Origin: Parerythrobacter_A sp963799315
GTDB taxonomy: Bacteria > Pseudomonadota > Alphaproteobacteria > Sphingomonadales > Sphingomonadaceae
NCBI GenBank assembly: GCA_963799315.1
Contig: CAWCWP010000002.1
Location: 310,001-374,000 of the forward strand
Length of the DNA: 64,000 bases
Direction: 5' to 3'
Shown here: piece by piece, positions 35,241-44,378 of the stretch
How the letters are laid out: every line of letters begins with the position of its first letter
Numbering within the stretch: position 1 is the stretch's first letter
Translations under genes and position numbers: made by a program
The notes under the pieces: generated by a model
What the model was told of the DNA's origin: nothing
What the model saw: only the letters and a program-made list of their open reading frames with translations
Database searches by the model: none

Positions 35241-38200
35241 GCGGTTTGCCCCCCGTCCGATGCCGCATCAAGCGCGGCCACGACATCGTCGCAGCGACCG
35301 CACAGCGCGCCGTCCTCCGTCACATCGGGCAGCAGCCGCCAGCAGCGGCCGCATTTGTGGTTGGCGGTGCGGGTAACGGTCACCGAATCGCTATCGGTGC
35401 GGGTGACTGACGCGGCGATGAACAGTTCGGCGAGGGCCTCGTCGCTGAACCCGTCCGGCACGGCGGCGGCGGGGACGGTCACATCGGCTTCCAAACCGGA
35501 ACGGATCGTCTTGTCGCGGCGCAACGGCTCGATCGCTTCCATCACGCGTTCCCGCAAAGTGCGCAACGCAGCCCAGCGCCCGGTATCGGCGGGCACGGCA
35601 GGAATGCTCGGCCATTCGAGCAGATGGACGCTGCCGCCCTGTTCGCCGTCTTCTGGATAGCGCGTCTGCCACACTTCTTCGGCAGTGAAGACTAGCACCG
35701 GCGCGGTGTAGCGCACGAGGGCGTGGAACAGGATATCGAGCACGGTGCGATAGGCGTTGCGCGCCGGGCTGTCCGCGCCGTCGCAATAAAGCGTGTCCTT
35801 GCGGATATCGAAGAAAAAGGCGCTCAAGTCCTCGTTGCAGAAATCCACCAGCAGCCGGGTGTAGCCGTTGAAATCGTAGTTTTCCGTCGCCGTGCGCAGC
35901 TTGCCGTCCAGTTCGGCGAGGCGCGACAGGATATGGATTTCCAGCTCCGGTATTTGAGTCGCATCGCCCATATCGCCGACATAGCCGTCCAGCGCGCCGA
36001 GCAGGTAGCGGAAGGTGTTGCGCAGGCGGCGATACTGGTCGCCGACGCCTTTCAGGATCTCGTCGCCGATGCGGTGGTCTTCGGTGAAATCGACGCTCAG
36101 CGCCCACAGCCGGATGATATCCGCGCCATATTGCTCCATCACCTTTAAGGGATCGACGGTATTGCCGAGCGATTTGGACATCTTGCGCCCTGCCGCGTCC
36201 ATCGTGAAGCCGTGGGTCAGCACTGCCTTGTAAGGCGCCCGCCCGCGTGTGCCGCAGCTTTCCAGCAGGCTCGACTGGAACCAGCCGCGATGCTGGTCGC
36301 TGCCTTCCAGATAGAGGTCGGCGGGGCTCGAAAGTTCGGGCCATTCGTCGGATTCCAGCACGAAGGCATGGGTGCTGCCGCTGTCGAACCAGACATCGAG
36401 AATGTCGGTGACCATTTCGTAATCGTCGGGGTTGCGGTCAGCGCCGAGAAACTCCGCCGCAGCGTCCGCATGCCATGCGTCAACGGTGCCTTCGGAAATG
36501 GCTTGCTGGATGCGCGCATTGACTGCCGGATCGACCAGCAATTCGCCACTGGTGCGATGCACGAACAACGCCAGCGGCACGCCCCAAGCGCGCTGGCGGC
36601 TGACCAGCCAGTCGGGCCGCCCCTCGACCATGCTGCGCAGCCGGTTGCGGCCCTTTTCAGGGATAAAGCGCGTGGCTTCGATTTCGGAAAGGGCGATGTC
36701 TCGCAAGGTTTGTTCGCCAAGCCGCAAAGTCCGTTCGTGCTGAGCTTGTCGAAGCATTGCACTTTCTTCTGCGCCGTCGGGAGAAGAGAAGGATGGTCCT
36801 TCGACAAGCTCAGGACGAACGGAGGGGGGGGCGCCCCGTAATTTCTGATCAATCGCGATGAACCATTGCGGCGTGCAGCGATAGACGACCTTGGCCTTGG
36901 ACCGCCACGAATGCGGGTAGCTGTGCTTGTAATCCGCGCTGGCGCTCAGCAGCGCGCCCGCGTCGCGCAGGTCGGAGCAGATCGGGCCTTCGGGTGCGTT
37001 GAAGGGTTTGTTGATGACGCTGCGGCGGCGCGGTTTGCCGTCGTCGTCCAGATCGTCCGCACCCAGCCACGCCCAGTCGTCGCGATAAAGGCCGTTGCCC
37101 TGCACCGCGAAGACCGGCTCGATGCCATTCGCCTTGCACAGCGCGAAATCGTCCTCGCCGTGATCGGGCGACATATGGACGATGCCGGTGCCGCTGTCGG
37201 TGGTGACGAAATCGCCGGCGAGCATGGGGCGCAGGCGGTCGTAGAAGGACCGCTTGGCCTGTGCCGCTATGGTGGCGGGCACGTCGATTGCACCGTCGGC
37301 GCTGCGAACGACGGAGTCGTTTCCGTGCTCCCCCTCGTCATCCCCGCGAAGGCGGGGATCCCGCTCCTCTTCCCGCACACCACCAGAAGAAGCGGGGCCC
37401 CCGCCTTCGCGGGGGTGACGGAGGGTCTTGGCCATCGGATGGCGAACGAAGGTTCCGGCTAGGTCTGAGCCTTTGCCGCGCCAAAGTTCAGCATTCGCTC
37501 AGACTAGAGCATTGGCTTCAGCTGCCAGCATCTTTAACCGTTTGATTCAGGTGTTCAGAGACGTCTACTGACAACCTGATCTTTCAACCTCTGCGATTAA
37601 AAACTTACGGCCAAACGGCGCATTCTTGCGAGCGGTTTCATATGCACTCGATTGGTCACTCCAACCAGTCACTCCGGCTGAGGAGGTCTGCACAAGAACA
37701 TACTCAACCTCCGGCCCATACGCCAAAGCCTGATTGACCGGAATCGTCCACGGCGTCGTCGTCCAGATCACTGCATGCGCACCCACCAGCTCCTTAACCG
37801 GCGAGGCAACAATCTCGAACGCCACGTCGATCTGCGGGCTGTCGGTCAGGTCTTGATATTCGACCTCGGCATCGGCCAGCGCCGTCTCCTCCACCGGGCT
37901 CCACATCACCGGTTTTGCACCGCGATAGAGCTGGCCGGTTTCGGCGAATTTGTGCAGCTCGCCAACGATGGCGGCTTCGGCTTCGGGGCGCATGGTGAGG
38001 TAGGGTTTGTCCCACCGGCCCTGGATGCCGAGCCGTTGTAGCTGGTCCTTCTGCACATCCACCCACTTCGCGGCATAGTCGCGGCATTCGGCGCGGAATT
38101 CGGCCGACGGCACGTCCTTCTTGTTGCGCTTCTTCTTGCGGTAGAGTTCCTCCACCTTCCATTCGATCGGCAGGCCGTGGCAATCCCAGCCCGGCACATA

Positions 38201-38506
38201 GGGCGCATCCTTGCCCAGCAGCGTCTGCGTGCGGCACACCATGTCCTTCAGCACATGGTTCAGCGCATGGCCGACATGGATCGCGCCATTGGCATAAGGC
38301 GGGCCATCGTGAAGGATGAATTTCTCGCGCCCCGCACGCTCTTCGCGCAGCTTTTCGTAGAGGCCGATCTCTTCCCAGCGCGCCAGAATGCCGGGTTCCT
38401 TCTGCGGCAGGCCGGCCTTCATCGGGAAAGCGGTCTTGGGCAGGAACACGGTGTCTTTGTAGTCGCGGGTGTCGGCGCGCGCGTCGGCTGGGGGAGTATC
38501 GGTCAT
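35237..38506 (-). CDS. ileS: Isoleucine-tRNA ligase, enlarged by in-frame repeats and broken by indels
   Basis: About 1089 codons where 930-970 are usual. The N-terminus has the HIGH motif (DGPPYANGAIHVGHALNH), the editing domain contains WTTTPWTIPVNQALAYG and GTGIVHMSPDHGEDDF, the KMSKS motif is AAGRKMSKSLGN, and the C-terminal zinc finger CGRCWRLLPDVTEDGALCGRC is present. The extra length comes mostly from two palindromic elements read in frame (36731-36822 and 37336-37420) and a patch of low GC with rare codons near 37500-37720. In that patch there are frame changes near 37575, 37532 and 37507; the frame is recovered at AELWRGKGSDLAGTFVRHPM. Being essential and single-copy, it is presumably functional and the indels are sequence errors. 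Its stop overlaps lspA. Confidence 0.9.
36731..36822. repeat. Palindromic element A inside ileS, translated in frame
   Basis: The arms 36731-36754 (CCGTTCGTGCTGAGCTTGTC + GAAG) and 36799-36822 (CTTCGACAAGCTCAGGACGA + ACGG) are reverse complements with one mismatch in 24. The 44 bases between them are not symmetric. Read in the ileS frame it gives SVRPELVEGPSFSSPD and MLRQAQHERT. Arms of this type (TTCGACAAGCTCAGGACGAA) are, from memory, a widely dispersed palindromic repeat in Sphingomonadales and other GC-rich genomes. It falls in the region after the editing domain, between WFIAID and TLRDIALSEIE. Confidence 0.9.
37336..37420. repeat. Palindromic element B inside ileS, translated in frame
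   Basis: CGTCATCCCCGCGAAGGCGG (from 37336) and CCGCCTTCGCGGGGGTGACG (to 37420) are reverse complements with one mismatch over about 22 bases. Read in the ileS frame it gives RHPREGGGPASSGG and DPRLRGDDEG. Repeats centred on CCCGCGAAGGCGGG are common REP-type elements. It lies in the editing domain between FVRHPMAKTL and the AGDFVTTDSGTG motif. Confidence 0.88.
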
Positions 38507-38565
38507 GACGTGCGCGCGATTACGGCATTCGCCGATTGCGTCAAAGCGCGAATTGCCGCGCGCGT

Positions 38566-39303
38566 TTAACTTCCCCGTTTCAATTCCCCCGTTAGGCGGC
38601 GCGCCTGAAAGGCGTAGCGCGCGGCCTTGGCGACATCGCGCTGGAACTGCGAATTGACGATGCCGCCCACGGCCGACCCGACCACCGGCACGATCATGCC
38701 CGCGCGGCTGCGGAACGAGGCGAAGGCGATGGCGCGCGACACCCGTTCGACCGCCTGATCGACCAGCGGCTCGATATCCTTGTGCGCAACGGCGACGAGC
38801 GCGCCGGTGTCGTCAATTCCTGCTTCCAGTGCGTCCAGACGCGCGTTCTTCTCGTCCCGGTCGTCCAGCGCGGCAATCTCCAGGATTTGCAGACGGAACA
38901 TGCGCTCCGTGGCGCCGTCGCCTTCGAATCCGAAGGCGCGGCCCGTGTCGCGGATCAGCCGCAGCGCGACGGCGATGGTGGCGGGAATGTCCGCGCTCAT
39001 GGTGATCGCGCCGCCCAGACCCGCCGCGACGCCGGTGCTGGCGCTGATCCCGCGCGCCAGCCGTTCGGCCTGCCGTGCCGCCTTGCGCGCTGCGTCCATA
39101 TCGGCAGGGTCATGGTCGAAGGACAACAGGTTCGCTTGCCCCGTCGCCATGTCGAGCCCTTTCAGCACGCCTTCCATCAGGCCACGTGGCACCACGCTGG
39201 CGATGGCCTTGCCGAACGGATTGGTCAGGCGATCGATGCCGCGCCCCAGGAAGGACGGGCGGGATTTGCGATAGGCGGCCTGTTCGGTGGCGAGGGTTTT
39301 CAC
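38566..39303 (-). CDS. EcsC family protein
   Basis: 245 residues from a GTG at 39303; a TTG at 39342 would extend it. EcsC-type features: ASTGVAAGLGGAITMSADIPATIAVALRLIRDTGRAFGF with an amphipathic or membrane-associated character, and VPVVGSAVGGIVNSQFQRDVAKAARYAF near the C-terminus. Named after a Bacillus ABC-transporter cluster gene, but the role is unknown. It sits between ribF and ileS on the same strand and is probably part of that operon. Confidence 0.88.
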   Translation of the reverse strand: MKTLATEQAAYRKSRPSFLGRGIDRLTNPFGKAIASVVPRGLMEGVLKGLDMATGQANLLSFDHDPADMDAARKAARQAERLARGISASTGVAAGLGGAITMSADIPATIAVALRLIRDTGRAFGFEGDGATERMFRLQILEIAALDDRDEKNARLDALEAGIDDTGALVAVAHKDIEPLVDQAVERVSRAIAFASFRSRAGMIVPVVGSAVGGIVNSQFQRDVAKAARYAFQARRLTGELKRGS

Positions 39304-39370
39304 GATTGGGTGCTTTCGTTGCGGGTGGCTTTCCCCCTTCAACCGGCGCGGACCGTGCGACGTTCCCGTG

Positions 39371-40297
39371 TCAGACGAGCAGCCGCCGCGCCTCTTCGCA
39401 ATCCGCCGCCATCTGCGCCATCAGCGCGTCCATCGTATCGAACTTCGCTTCGGGCCGCAGGAAGTGATGGAACGCGACTTCGATTTCCTGTCCGTAAAGA
39501 TCGCCGTCGAAATCGAAGAAATAGGGTTCGAGCAATTCCTTGGGTGGTTCGAATTGCGGGCGGATGCCGACATTGGCCGCGCCATTCAGCACCTGCCCCG
39601 TCGCCAGCACGCGCCCGGTCACGGCGTAGATGCCATATCGCGGGCGCAGATAGCCTTCCAAAGAGAGGTTGGCAGTGGGGTAGCCGATTGTGCGCCCGCG
39701 CTTGTCGCCATGTTCGACCACGCCGCGCACCGCGAAGGGCCGCGTCAGCAAGGCCGCCGCCGCCTGCGGATCGCCGTCGCGCAGGGCATCGCGGATGCGA
39801 CTGGAGGACACCACGGCGTCCGCATCGCCGACCGGCGCGACGGTGCGCGCCTCGATCCCGTGCGCCGCGCCGATCTCTCGCAGCACGTCCGCATTGCCGC
39901 CGCGCGCCTTGCCGAAGGTGAAGTCCTCGCCCGTCACCACGCCCGTCACGCCGAGCCGGTCCGACAGCAGATCCGCCACGAAATCGTGCGCCGTCATCTG
40001 CGCCAGCGTCGCGTCGAAATGGAACACCAGCATCGCGGTGGCCCCTGCGGCGAGATACAGCTCCTGCCGCTGTTCCAGCGTGGTCAGGCGGAACGGCGGC
40101 GTATCGGGCTTGAAATGGCGCACCGGATGCGGATCGAAGGTCGCGACAATGGCCGGCCGCCCCGTTTCCCGCGCCCACCGGATCGCTTCGCCCGCCACGG
40201 CCTGATGGCCGATATGGAACCCGTCGAAATTGCCCAGCGCCACGATTGCGCTGCGCAACGGCTCCGGTATCCGCTCGCGATGGTCGAGCCACCTCAT
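39371..40297 (-). CDS. ribF: Bifunctional riboflavin kinase/FAD synthetase
   Basis: 308 residues from ATG 40297. The N-terminal FMN adenylyltransferase domain shows ALGNFDGFHIGHQAV (HxGH) and VVTGEDFTFGKARGGN. The C-terminal kinase domain has VEHGDKRGRTIGYPTANL and NGAANVGIRPQF. It makes FMN and FAD. Its start overlaps the folA stop, and it is next to ileS-lspA as in many proteobacteria. Confidence 0.95.
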   Translation of the reverse strand: MRWLDHRERIPEPLRSAIVALGNFDGFHIGHQAVAGEAIRWARETGRPAIVATFDPHPVRHFKPDTPPFRLTTLEQRQELYLAAGATAMLVFHFDATLAQMTAHDFVADLLSDRLGVTGVVTGEDFTFGKARGGNADVLREIGAAHGIEARTVAPVGDADAVVSSSRIRDALRDGDPQAAAALLTRPFAVRGVVEHGDKRGRTIGYPTANLSLEGYLRPRYGIYAVTGRVLATGQVLNGAANVGIRPQFEPPKELLEPYFFDFDGDLYGQEIEVAFHHFLRPEAKFDTMDALMAQMAADCEEARRLLV

Positions 40298-40809
40298 TGC
40301 GGAGTGGCTGCGCGGTTGCGAACCAGCGTCACGAAGGAGAAGGCGGGTCTTCCGGCGTCGGCAACGTGCCTTTCGCGCGCGACCTCGTCCCATTCGGCGC
40401 CCAAGGGCTCCATGAAAGTGTCGCCTTCGTAATCCGCATGAATCTCGGTCAGTTCGATGCGCGCGGCGAGCGGACGGAAGGCGTCGAACACCGCTGCGCC
40501 CCCGATAATCGCGACTTCGCCGCCGACAGGTTCGCCCTCGGCAGCCAGCGCCAGCGCCTCTTCAGGTGAACGCGCGATCTCCGCACCCGGCGCGGACCAG
40601 TCCCGCTGGCGAGTCAACACGATATGCCGCCGTTTCGGCAGCAGGCCGGGCAGGCTTTCGAATGTCTTGCGGCCCATGATCATCGGCTTGCCGAGAGTGT
40701 GCGCCTTGAAGTGTTGGAGGTCCGCCGGGATATGCCACGGCAGCGCGCCGTCGCGCCCGATCGTGCCGTTGGCGGCGCGGGCATAGACCATGACGATGAC
40801 CGGCTTCAC
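40294..40809 (-). CDS. folA: Dihydrofolate reductase
   Basis: 171 residues from a GTG (40809) that overlaps the purK TGA as GTGA. Substrate- and NADPH-binding motifs: NGTIGRDGALPWHIPADLQHF, KPMIMGRKTFESLPGLLP, RRHIVLTRQRDW and VAIIGGAAVFDAF. It regenerates tetrahydrofolate. Sitting downstream of purE-purK is logical, because purine synthesis consumes folate one-carbon units. The stop overlaps the ribF start. Confidence 0.94.
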   Translation of the reverse strand: MKPVIVMVYARAANGTIGRDGALPWHIPADLQHFKAHTLGKPMIMGRKTFESLPGLLPKRRHIVLTRQRDWSAPGAEIARSPEEALALAAEGEPVGGEVAIIGGAAVFDAFRPLAARIELTEIHADYEGDTFMEPLGAEWDEVARERHVADAGRPAFSFVTLVRNRAATPQ

Positions 40810-41889
40810 GATGTTTCCCGTGAAACATCCACCCGCGTCACATGCCCCATCTTGCGGCCGTTGCGCGCGGTGCCTTTGCCATACAGGTGCAGGTGCGCGG
40901 CAGGGTCGGCGAGATGGTCGAACGCCTGGTGCGCGGCGCGTCCGACGATATTACGCATCTCGATAGTGTCATGCCGCGTCGCCGTATCGCCCAGCGGCAG
41001 GCCGCAAATGGCGCGGATGTGGTTTTCGAACTGGCTGGTGATGGCCCCTTCGATGGTCCAGTGCCCCGAATTATGCACGCGCGGTGCCATCTCGTTGAAG
41101 ACCGGCCCCTGCGCCGTCGCGAAGAATTCGCATGTCAGCACGCCGACATATTTCAGCGCGTCCGACACCTGCCGCGCCAGCTCGCGCGCCTCGTCCACCT
41201 GCTCCGCTACGCGGCGGTGCGGCAGGCAGGATGGAGGTCGTCAGCATTCCGTCCTCGTGCCGGTTTTGCGGGCTGTCCCAGAACCGGATGTCGCCATCGC
41301 GCCCCCGCACGAGGATTACCGAGAACTCCGCGTCGAATTCGACCATCGCCTCATACACGCAGTCGCCGCCCGACAGGTTTAGCCCCTCGGCTTCGCGCGC
41401 ATCGCGTACCCGCCACTGGCCCTTGCCGTCATAGCCGTCGCGCCGCGTTTTCAGGATGCCGGGCGTGCCGATGCGCTCCAGAGCGTCCACAAGGTCCGAC
41501 TGCATCGCGACCCCGGCATGGCGCGCGGTTTGCCCACCGAGACTGGTGACGAAGCGCTTTTCCGCCAGTCGGTCCTGCGCGGTTTCCAGCGCGAGGGGCG
41601 GGGCGGCGAGGCGGCCTTCGAGCGGGGCCAGCGCGGACACCGGCACATTCTCGAATTCCCACGTCACCACATCGCATGCCTTGGCAAAGGTCGCCATTGC
41701 GGAGGGATCGTCCCATGCGCCGACCATGTAGTCCGCGCAGACGTTGGCGCAGGCGCTTTGCCGGTCGGGCGCATAGGCGATGCAGCGATAGCCCAGTTGC
41801 GCCGCCGCCATTGCCAGCATCCGGCCCAGCTGTCCGCCGCCCAGGATGCCGATGGTGGAACCCGGCTTGAGAGGCGCGGCGGCGCTCAT
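40806..41889 (-). CDS. purK: 5-(carboxyamino)imidazole ribonucleotide synthase, one frameshift
   Basis: From ATG 41889 (overlapping the purE stop). ATP-grasp protein with IGILGGGQLGRMLAMAAAQLG at the N-terminus, VVTWEFENVP, GILKTRRDGYDGKGQW, and after a frame change near 41215, LKYVGVLTCEFFAT, GPVFNEMAPRVHNSGHWTIEG and SQFENHIRAICGLPLG. It carboxylates aminoimidazole ribonucleotide with bicarbonate and ATP, and PurE then rearranges the product. The two halves sum to about 361 codons, the usual size. Confidence 0.93.
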
Positions 41890-42383
41890 TGCGTCGGCTT
41901 CAGCGCCACGGCATCGCCGCGCGCCGCGCGCCATGCGATCAGCCGCTGTTCCAGCGCGCAGTCGGACAGGGCAAGGATGGCGGCTGCATAGAGCCCCGCA
42001 TTGGTCGCGCCCGCTTCTCCGATGGCGAAGGTAGCGGTTGGCACACCGGCGGGCATCTGGACGATGGACAGCAGGCTGTCCTGCCCGTTCAGCGCCTTGG
42101 ACTGCACCGGCACGCCCAGCACCGGCAGATGCGTCAGCGCGGACAGCATGCCTGGCAAATGCGCCGCCCCGCCAGCGCCCGCGATGATAAGCTTGAACCC
42201 GTCCGCCGCCGCACCCTTGCCGAATGCCACCATTCGGTCGGGCGTGCGATGGGCGGAAACGATCCGCGCATCATGGGCGACGCCCAGTTCGTCCAGTACC
42301 TTTGCCGCATGCACCATCGTCGGCCAGTCGGACTGGCTGCCCATGACAATCGCGACGGGTGGCGGGGCGATAGTCTTAGCCAT
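41886..42383 (-). CDS. purE: N5-carboxyaminoimidazole ribonucleotide mutase
   Basis: 165 residues. The signature IVMGSQSDWPTMVHAAKVLDELG, SAHRTPDRM, IAGAGGAAHLPGMLSALTHLPVLGVPV and GVPTATFAIGEAGATNAGLYA identify class I PurE. It acts on the product of PurK in purine synthesis, and the genes overlap by four bases. Its start lies inside the last codons of gpmA (8-base overlap). Confidence 0.96.
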   Translation of the reverse strand: MAKTIAPPPVAIVMGSQSDWPTMVHAAKVLDELGVAHDARIVSAHRTPDRMVAFGKGAAADGFKLIIAGAGGAAHLPGMLSALTHLPVLGVPVQSKALNGQDSLLSIVQMPAGVPTATFAIGEAGATNAGLYAAAILALSDCALEQRLIAWRAARGDAVALKPTQ

Positions 42384-43062
42384 CTTTCAGGTAATACCGC
42401 TCGCCCGCTTTCATCGCATCGTCGAATTCGTAGATGATCGGCTGGCCGGTGGGGATTTCGAGACCGGTGATGTCCTCGTCCGAAATGCCCGACAGGTGCT
42501 TCACCAGCGCGCGCAGCGAATTGCCGTGCGCGGAAATGATCACCGTCTCGCCGCTTTGCAGCACCGGCACGATGGCGGAGCGCCAGTAGGGCAGCACCCG
42601 CTCGATGGTCAGCTTCAGGCTCTCAGCCACAGGAACGTCGATCCCCGCATAGCGCGGATCGCTCGCCATGTCGTATTCGTGGTCCGGTTCCATCGCGGGG
42701 GGTGGAGTATCGAAACTGCGACGCCAGACATGCACCTGCTCGTCGCCGTGCCGGTCGCGCGTTTCCTGCTTGTCGAGGCCGGTCAGCCCGCCATAATGCC
42801 GCTCGTTCAGCCGCCAGTCCTTGGTTTCGGGTATCCAAAGCCGCCCCGCTTCGGCGAGCGCCAGATGCAGCGTGCGGATGGCGCGAGTCTGCATCGAGGT
42901 GAAGGCGCGGGTCGGCAGGATATCGCGCGCTTTCAGCAACGCGCCCGCCTCGCGCGCTTCGGTCACGCCCTGTTCGGTCAGGTCGACATCCCACCAGCCG
43001 GTGAAACGGTTTTCCAAATTCCACTGGCTCTGGCCGTGGCGCACGAGAATGAGGGTAGGGAT
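42376..43062 (-). CDS. gpmA: 2,3-bisphosphoglycerate-dependent phosphoglycerate mutase
   Basis: 228 residues if initiation is at the ATC codon at 43062 (xPTLILVRHGQSQWNLENRF), the exact length of GpmA. The catalytic LVRHGQSQWN and the second histidine in ISAHGNSLRALVKH are intact, as is ERHYGGLTGLDKQET. A GGAAGGAAG ribosome-binding sequence precedes this codon by about six bases. The only other start in frame would add some 27 unrelated residues (43143). Either ATC is a rare start or it is a miscalled ATG. Glycolysis/gluconeogenesis enzyme, next to glpX. Confidence 0.92.
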   Translation of the reverse strand: MPTLILVRHGQSQWNLENRFTGWWDVDLTEQGVTEAREAGALLKARDILPTRAFTSMQTRAIRTLHLALAEAGRLWIPETKDWRLNERHYGGLTGLDKQETRDRHGDEQVHVWRRSFDTPPPAMEPDHEYDMASDPRYAGIDVPVAESLKLTIERVLPYWRSAIVPVLQSGETVIISAHGNSLRALVKHLSGISDEDITGLEIPTGQPIIYEFDDAMKAGERYYLKDG

Positions 43063-43243
43063 AAGTCGCTTCCTTCCAGTCGGTCGCCTGATCTGCCCGC
43101 ATGTCATACCGCGCGCGGGTGCGGTGGCAAAGCCCCAGCTCACCGCGCGCCGGTGCGGTGCTCGCCCTTGATCCAGCGGACGTTTCGATTTTTAGTGCGC
43201 AGGACCATTGGGATTACCGGGGGCGGCAACGCTTATTCGCAAT

Positions 43244-44233
43244 TTATTCTATGCGATGCTCGCCCTTGATCCAGCGCACCGTGCCGGAGGAGGACCGCAT
43301 CACGACGCTGTCGGTCGTCATCCTGCCGCCGCGCAGCCGCTTTACGCCGCTAAGCAGCGAACCGTCGGTCACGCCGGTCGCGGCGAAGATGCAGTCGCCT
43401 TTCGCAAGGTCTTCCAGTTTGTAGATGCGGTCGAAATCGGTGATGCCGAGCCGCTTGGCGCGTCCGCGCTCGTCTTCGTTGCGGAATACCAGCCGTCCGT
43501 TCATCTGCCCGCCGACACAACGCAATGCCGCCGCCGCCAGAACGCCTTCGGGTGCGCCGCCTTGGCCGAAATAGATGTCGATCGTGGTGTCGGGGTCGGT
43601 CGTGGCGATAACGCCCGCCACATCGCCATCCCCGATCAGCACGACGCCGCAGCCAATGCCGCGCAATTCCGCAATGATGTCGGCATGGCGCGGCCGATCG
43701 AGCACGCAGGCAATAATATCGGCAGGCTCGACGCCTTTCGCCTTCGCCAGCGCGGTCACGTTTTCGGTGACGCTGCGGTCCAGCCCGATTACGTCCGCCG
43801 GATAGCCCGGCCCGCAGGCGATCTTGTCCATGTACGTGTCGGGCGCGTTCAGCAGGCCGCCCTTTTCCGATGCCGCCAGCACGGCAAGCGCGTTGGCGCC
43901 AGCCTTTGCGGTGATCGTGGTGCCTTCCAGCGGGTCGAGCGCAATGTCGATCTTCGGCCCTTTTTCGGGCGCGCCGCCCACCTTCTCGCCGATATACAGC
44001 ATGGGCGCCTCGTCGCGTTCGCCTTCACCGATGACTACCGTGCCGTCCATGTAAAGCGAATCGAACGCTTTGCGCATCGCTTCGACGGCGGCGGCGTCGG
44101 CGGCCTTTTCGTCGCCGCGCCCGACCAGCTTCGATGCCGCGATGGCCGCCGCTTCGGTCACGCGCACCATTTCCAGCACCAGCACCCGGTCGAGCGGGTT
44201 GTCGGTGGTGTTGTTCGATCGGGTTTCTGACAT
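43244..44233 (-). CDS. glpX: Fructose-1,6-bisphosphatase class II
   Basis: 329 residues from ATG 44233. GlpX motifs: VVIGEGERDEAPMLYIGEKVG, DIALDPLEGTT (metal-binding), AGANALAVLAASEKGGLLNAP, GLDRSVTEN, DIYFGQGGAPEGVLAAAALRCVGGQMNGRL and FAATGVTDG. It dephosphorylates fructose 1,6-bisphosphate in gluconeogenesis. In sphingomonads glpX commonly follows the homoserine dehydrogenase gene; here a gene of opposite orientation (44379-44900) lies between them. The region 43063-43243 has no gene. Confidence 0.95.
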   Translation of the reverse strand: MSETRSNNTTDNPLDRVLVLEMVRVTEAAAIAASKLVGRGDEKAADAAAVEAMRKAFDSLYMDGTVVIGEGERDEAPMLYIGEKVGGAPEKGPKIDIALDPLEGTTITAKAGANALAVLAASEKGGLLNAPDTYMDKIACGPGYPADVIGLDRSVTENVTALAKAKGVEPADIIACVLDRPRHADIIAELRGIGCGVVLIGDGDVAGVIATTDPDTTIDIYFGQGGAPEGVLAAAALRCVGGQMNGRLVFRNEDERGRAKRLGITDFDRIYKLEDLAKGDCIFAATGVTDGSLLSGVKRLRGGRMTTDSVVMRSSSGTVRWIKGEHRIE

Positions 44234-44378
44234 GCGGGAGAGTCTTTCGGGCTGACGGGGAAACACGCGTTCCGCGCGCTTAACTGCACCGCCCCGCACT
44301 GTCGAGACCGCAGCGGTTCAGCGGGAATTCACGGCCTTGCGCGCGATTTGTCAGGCCGACGGCAGGAAAGTTGGGGCG

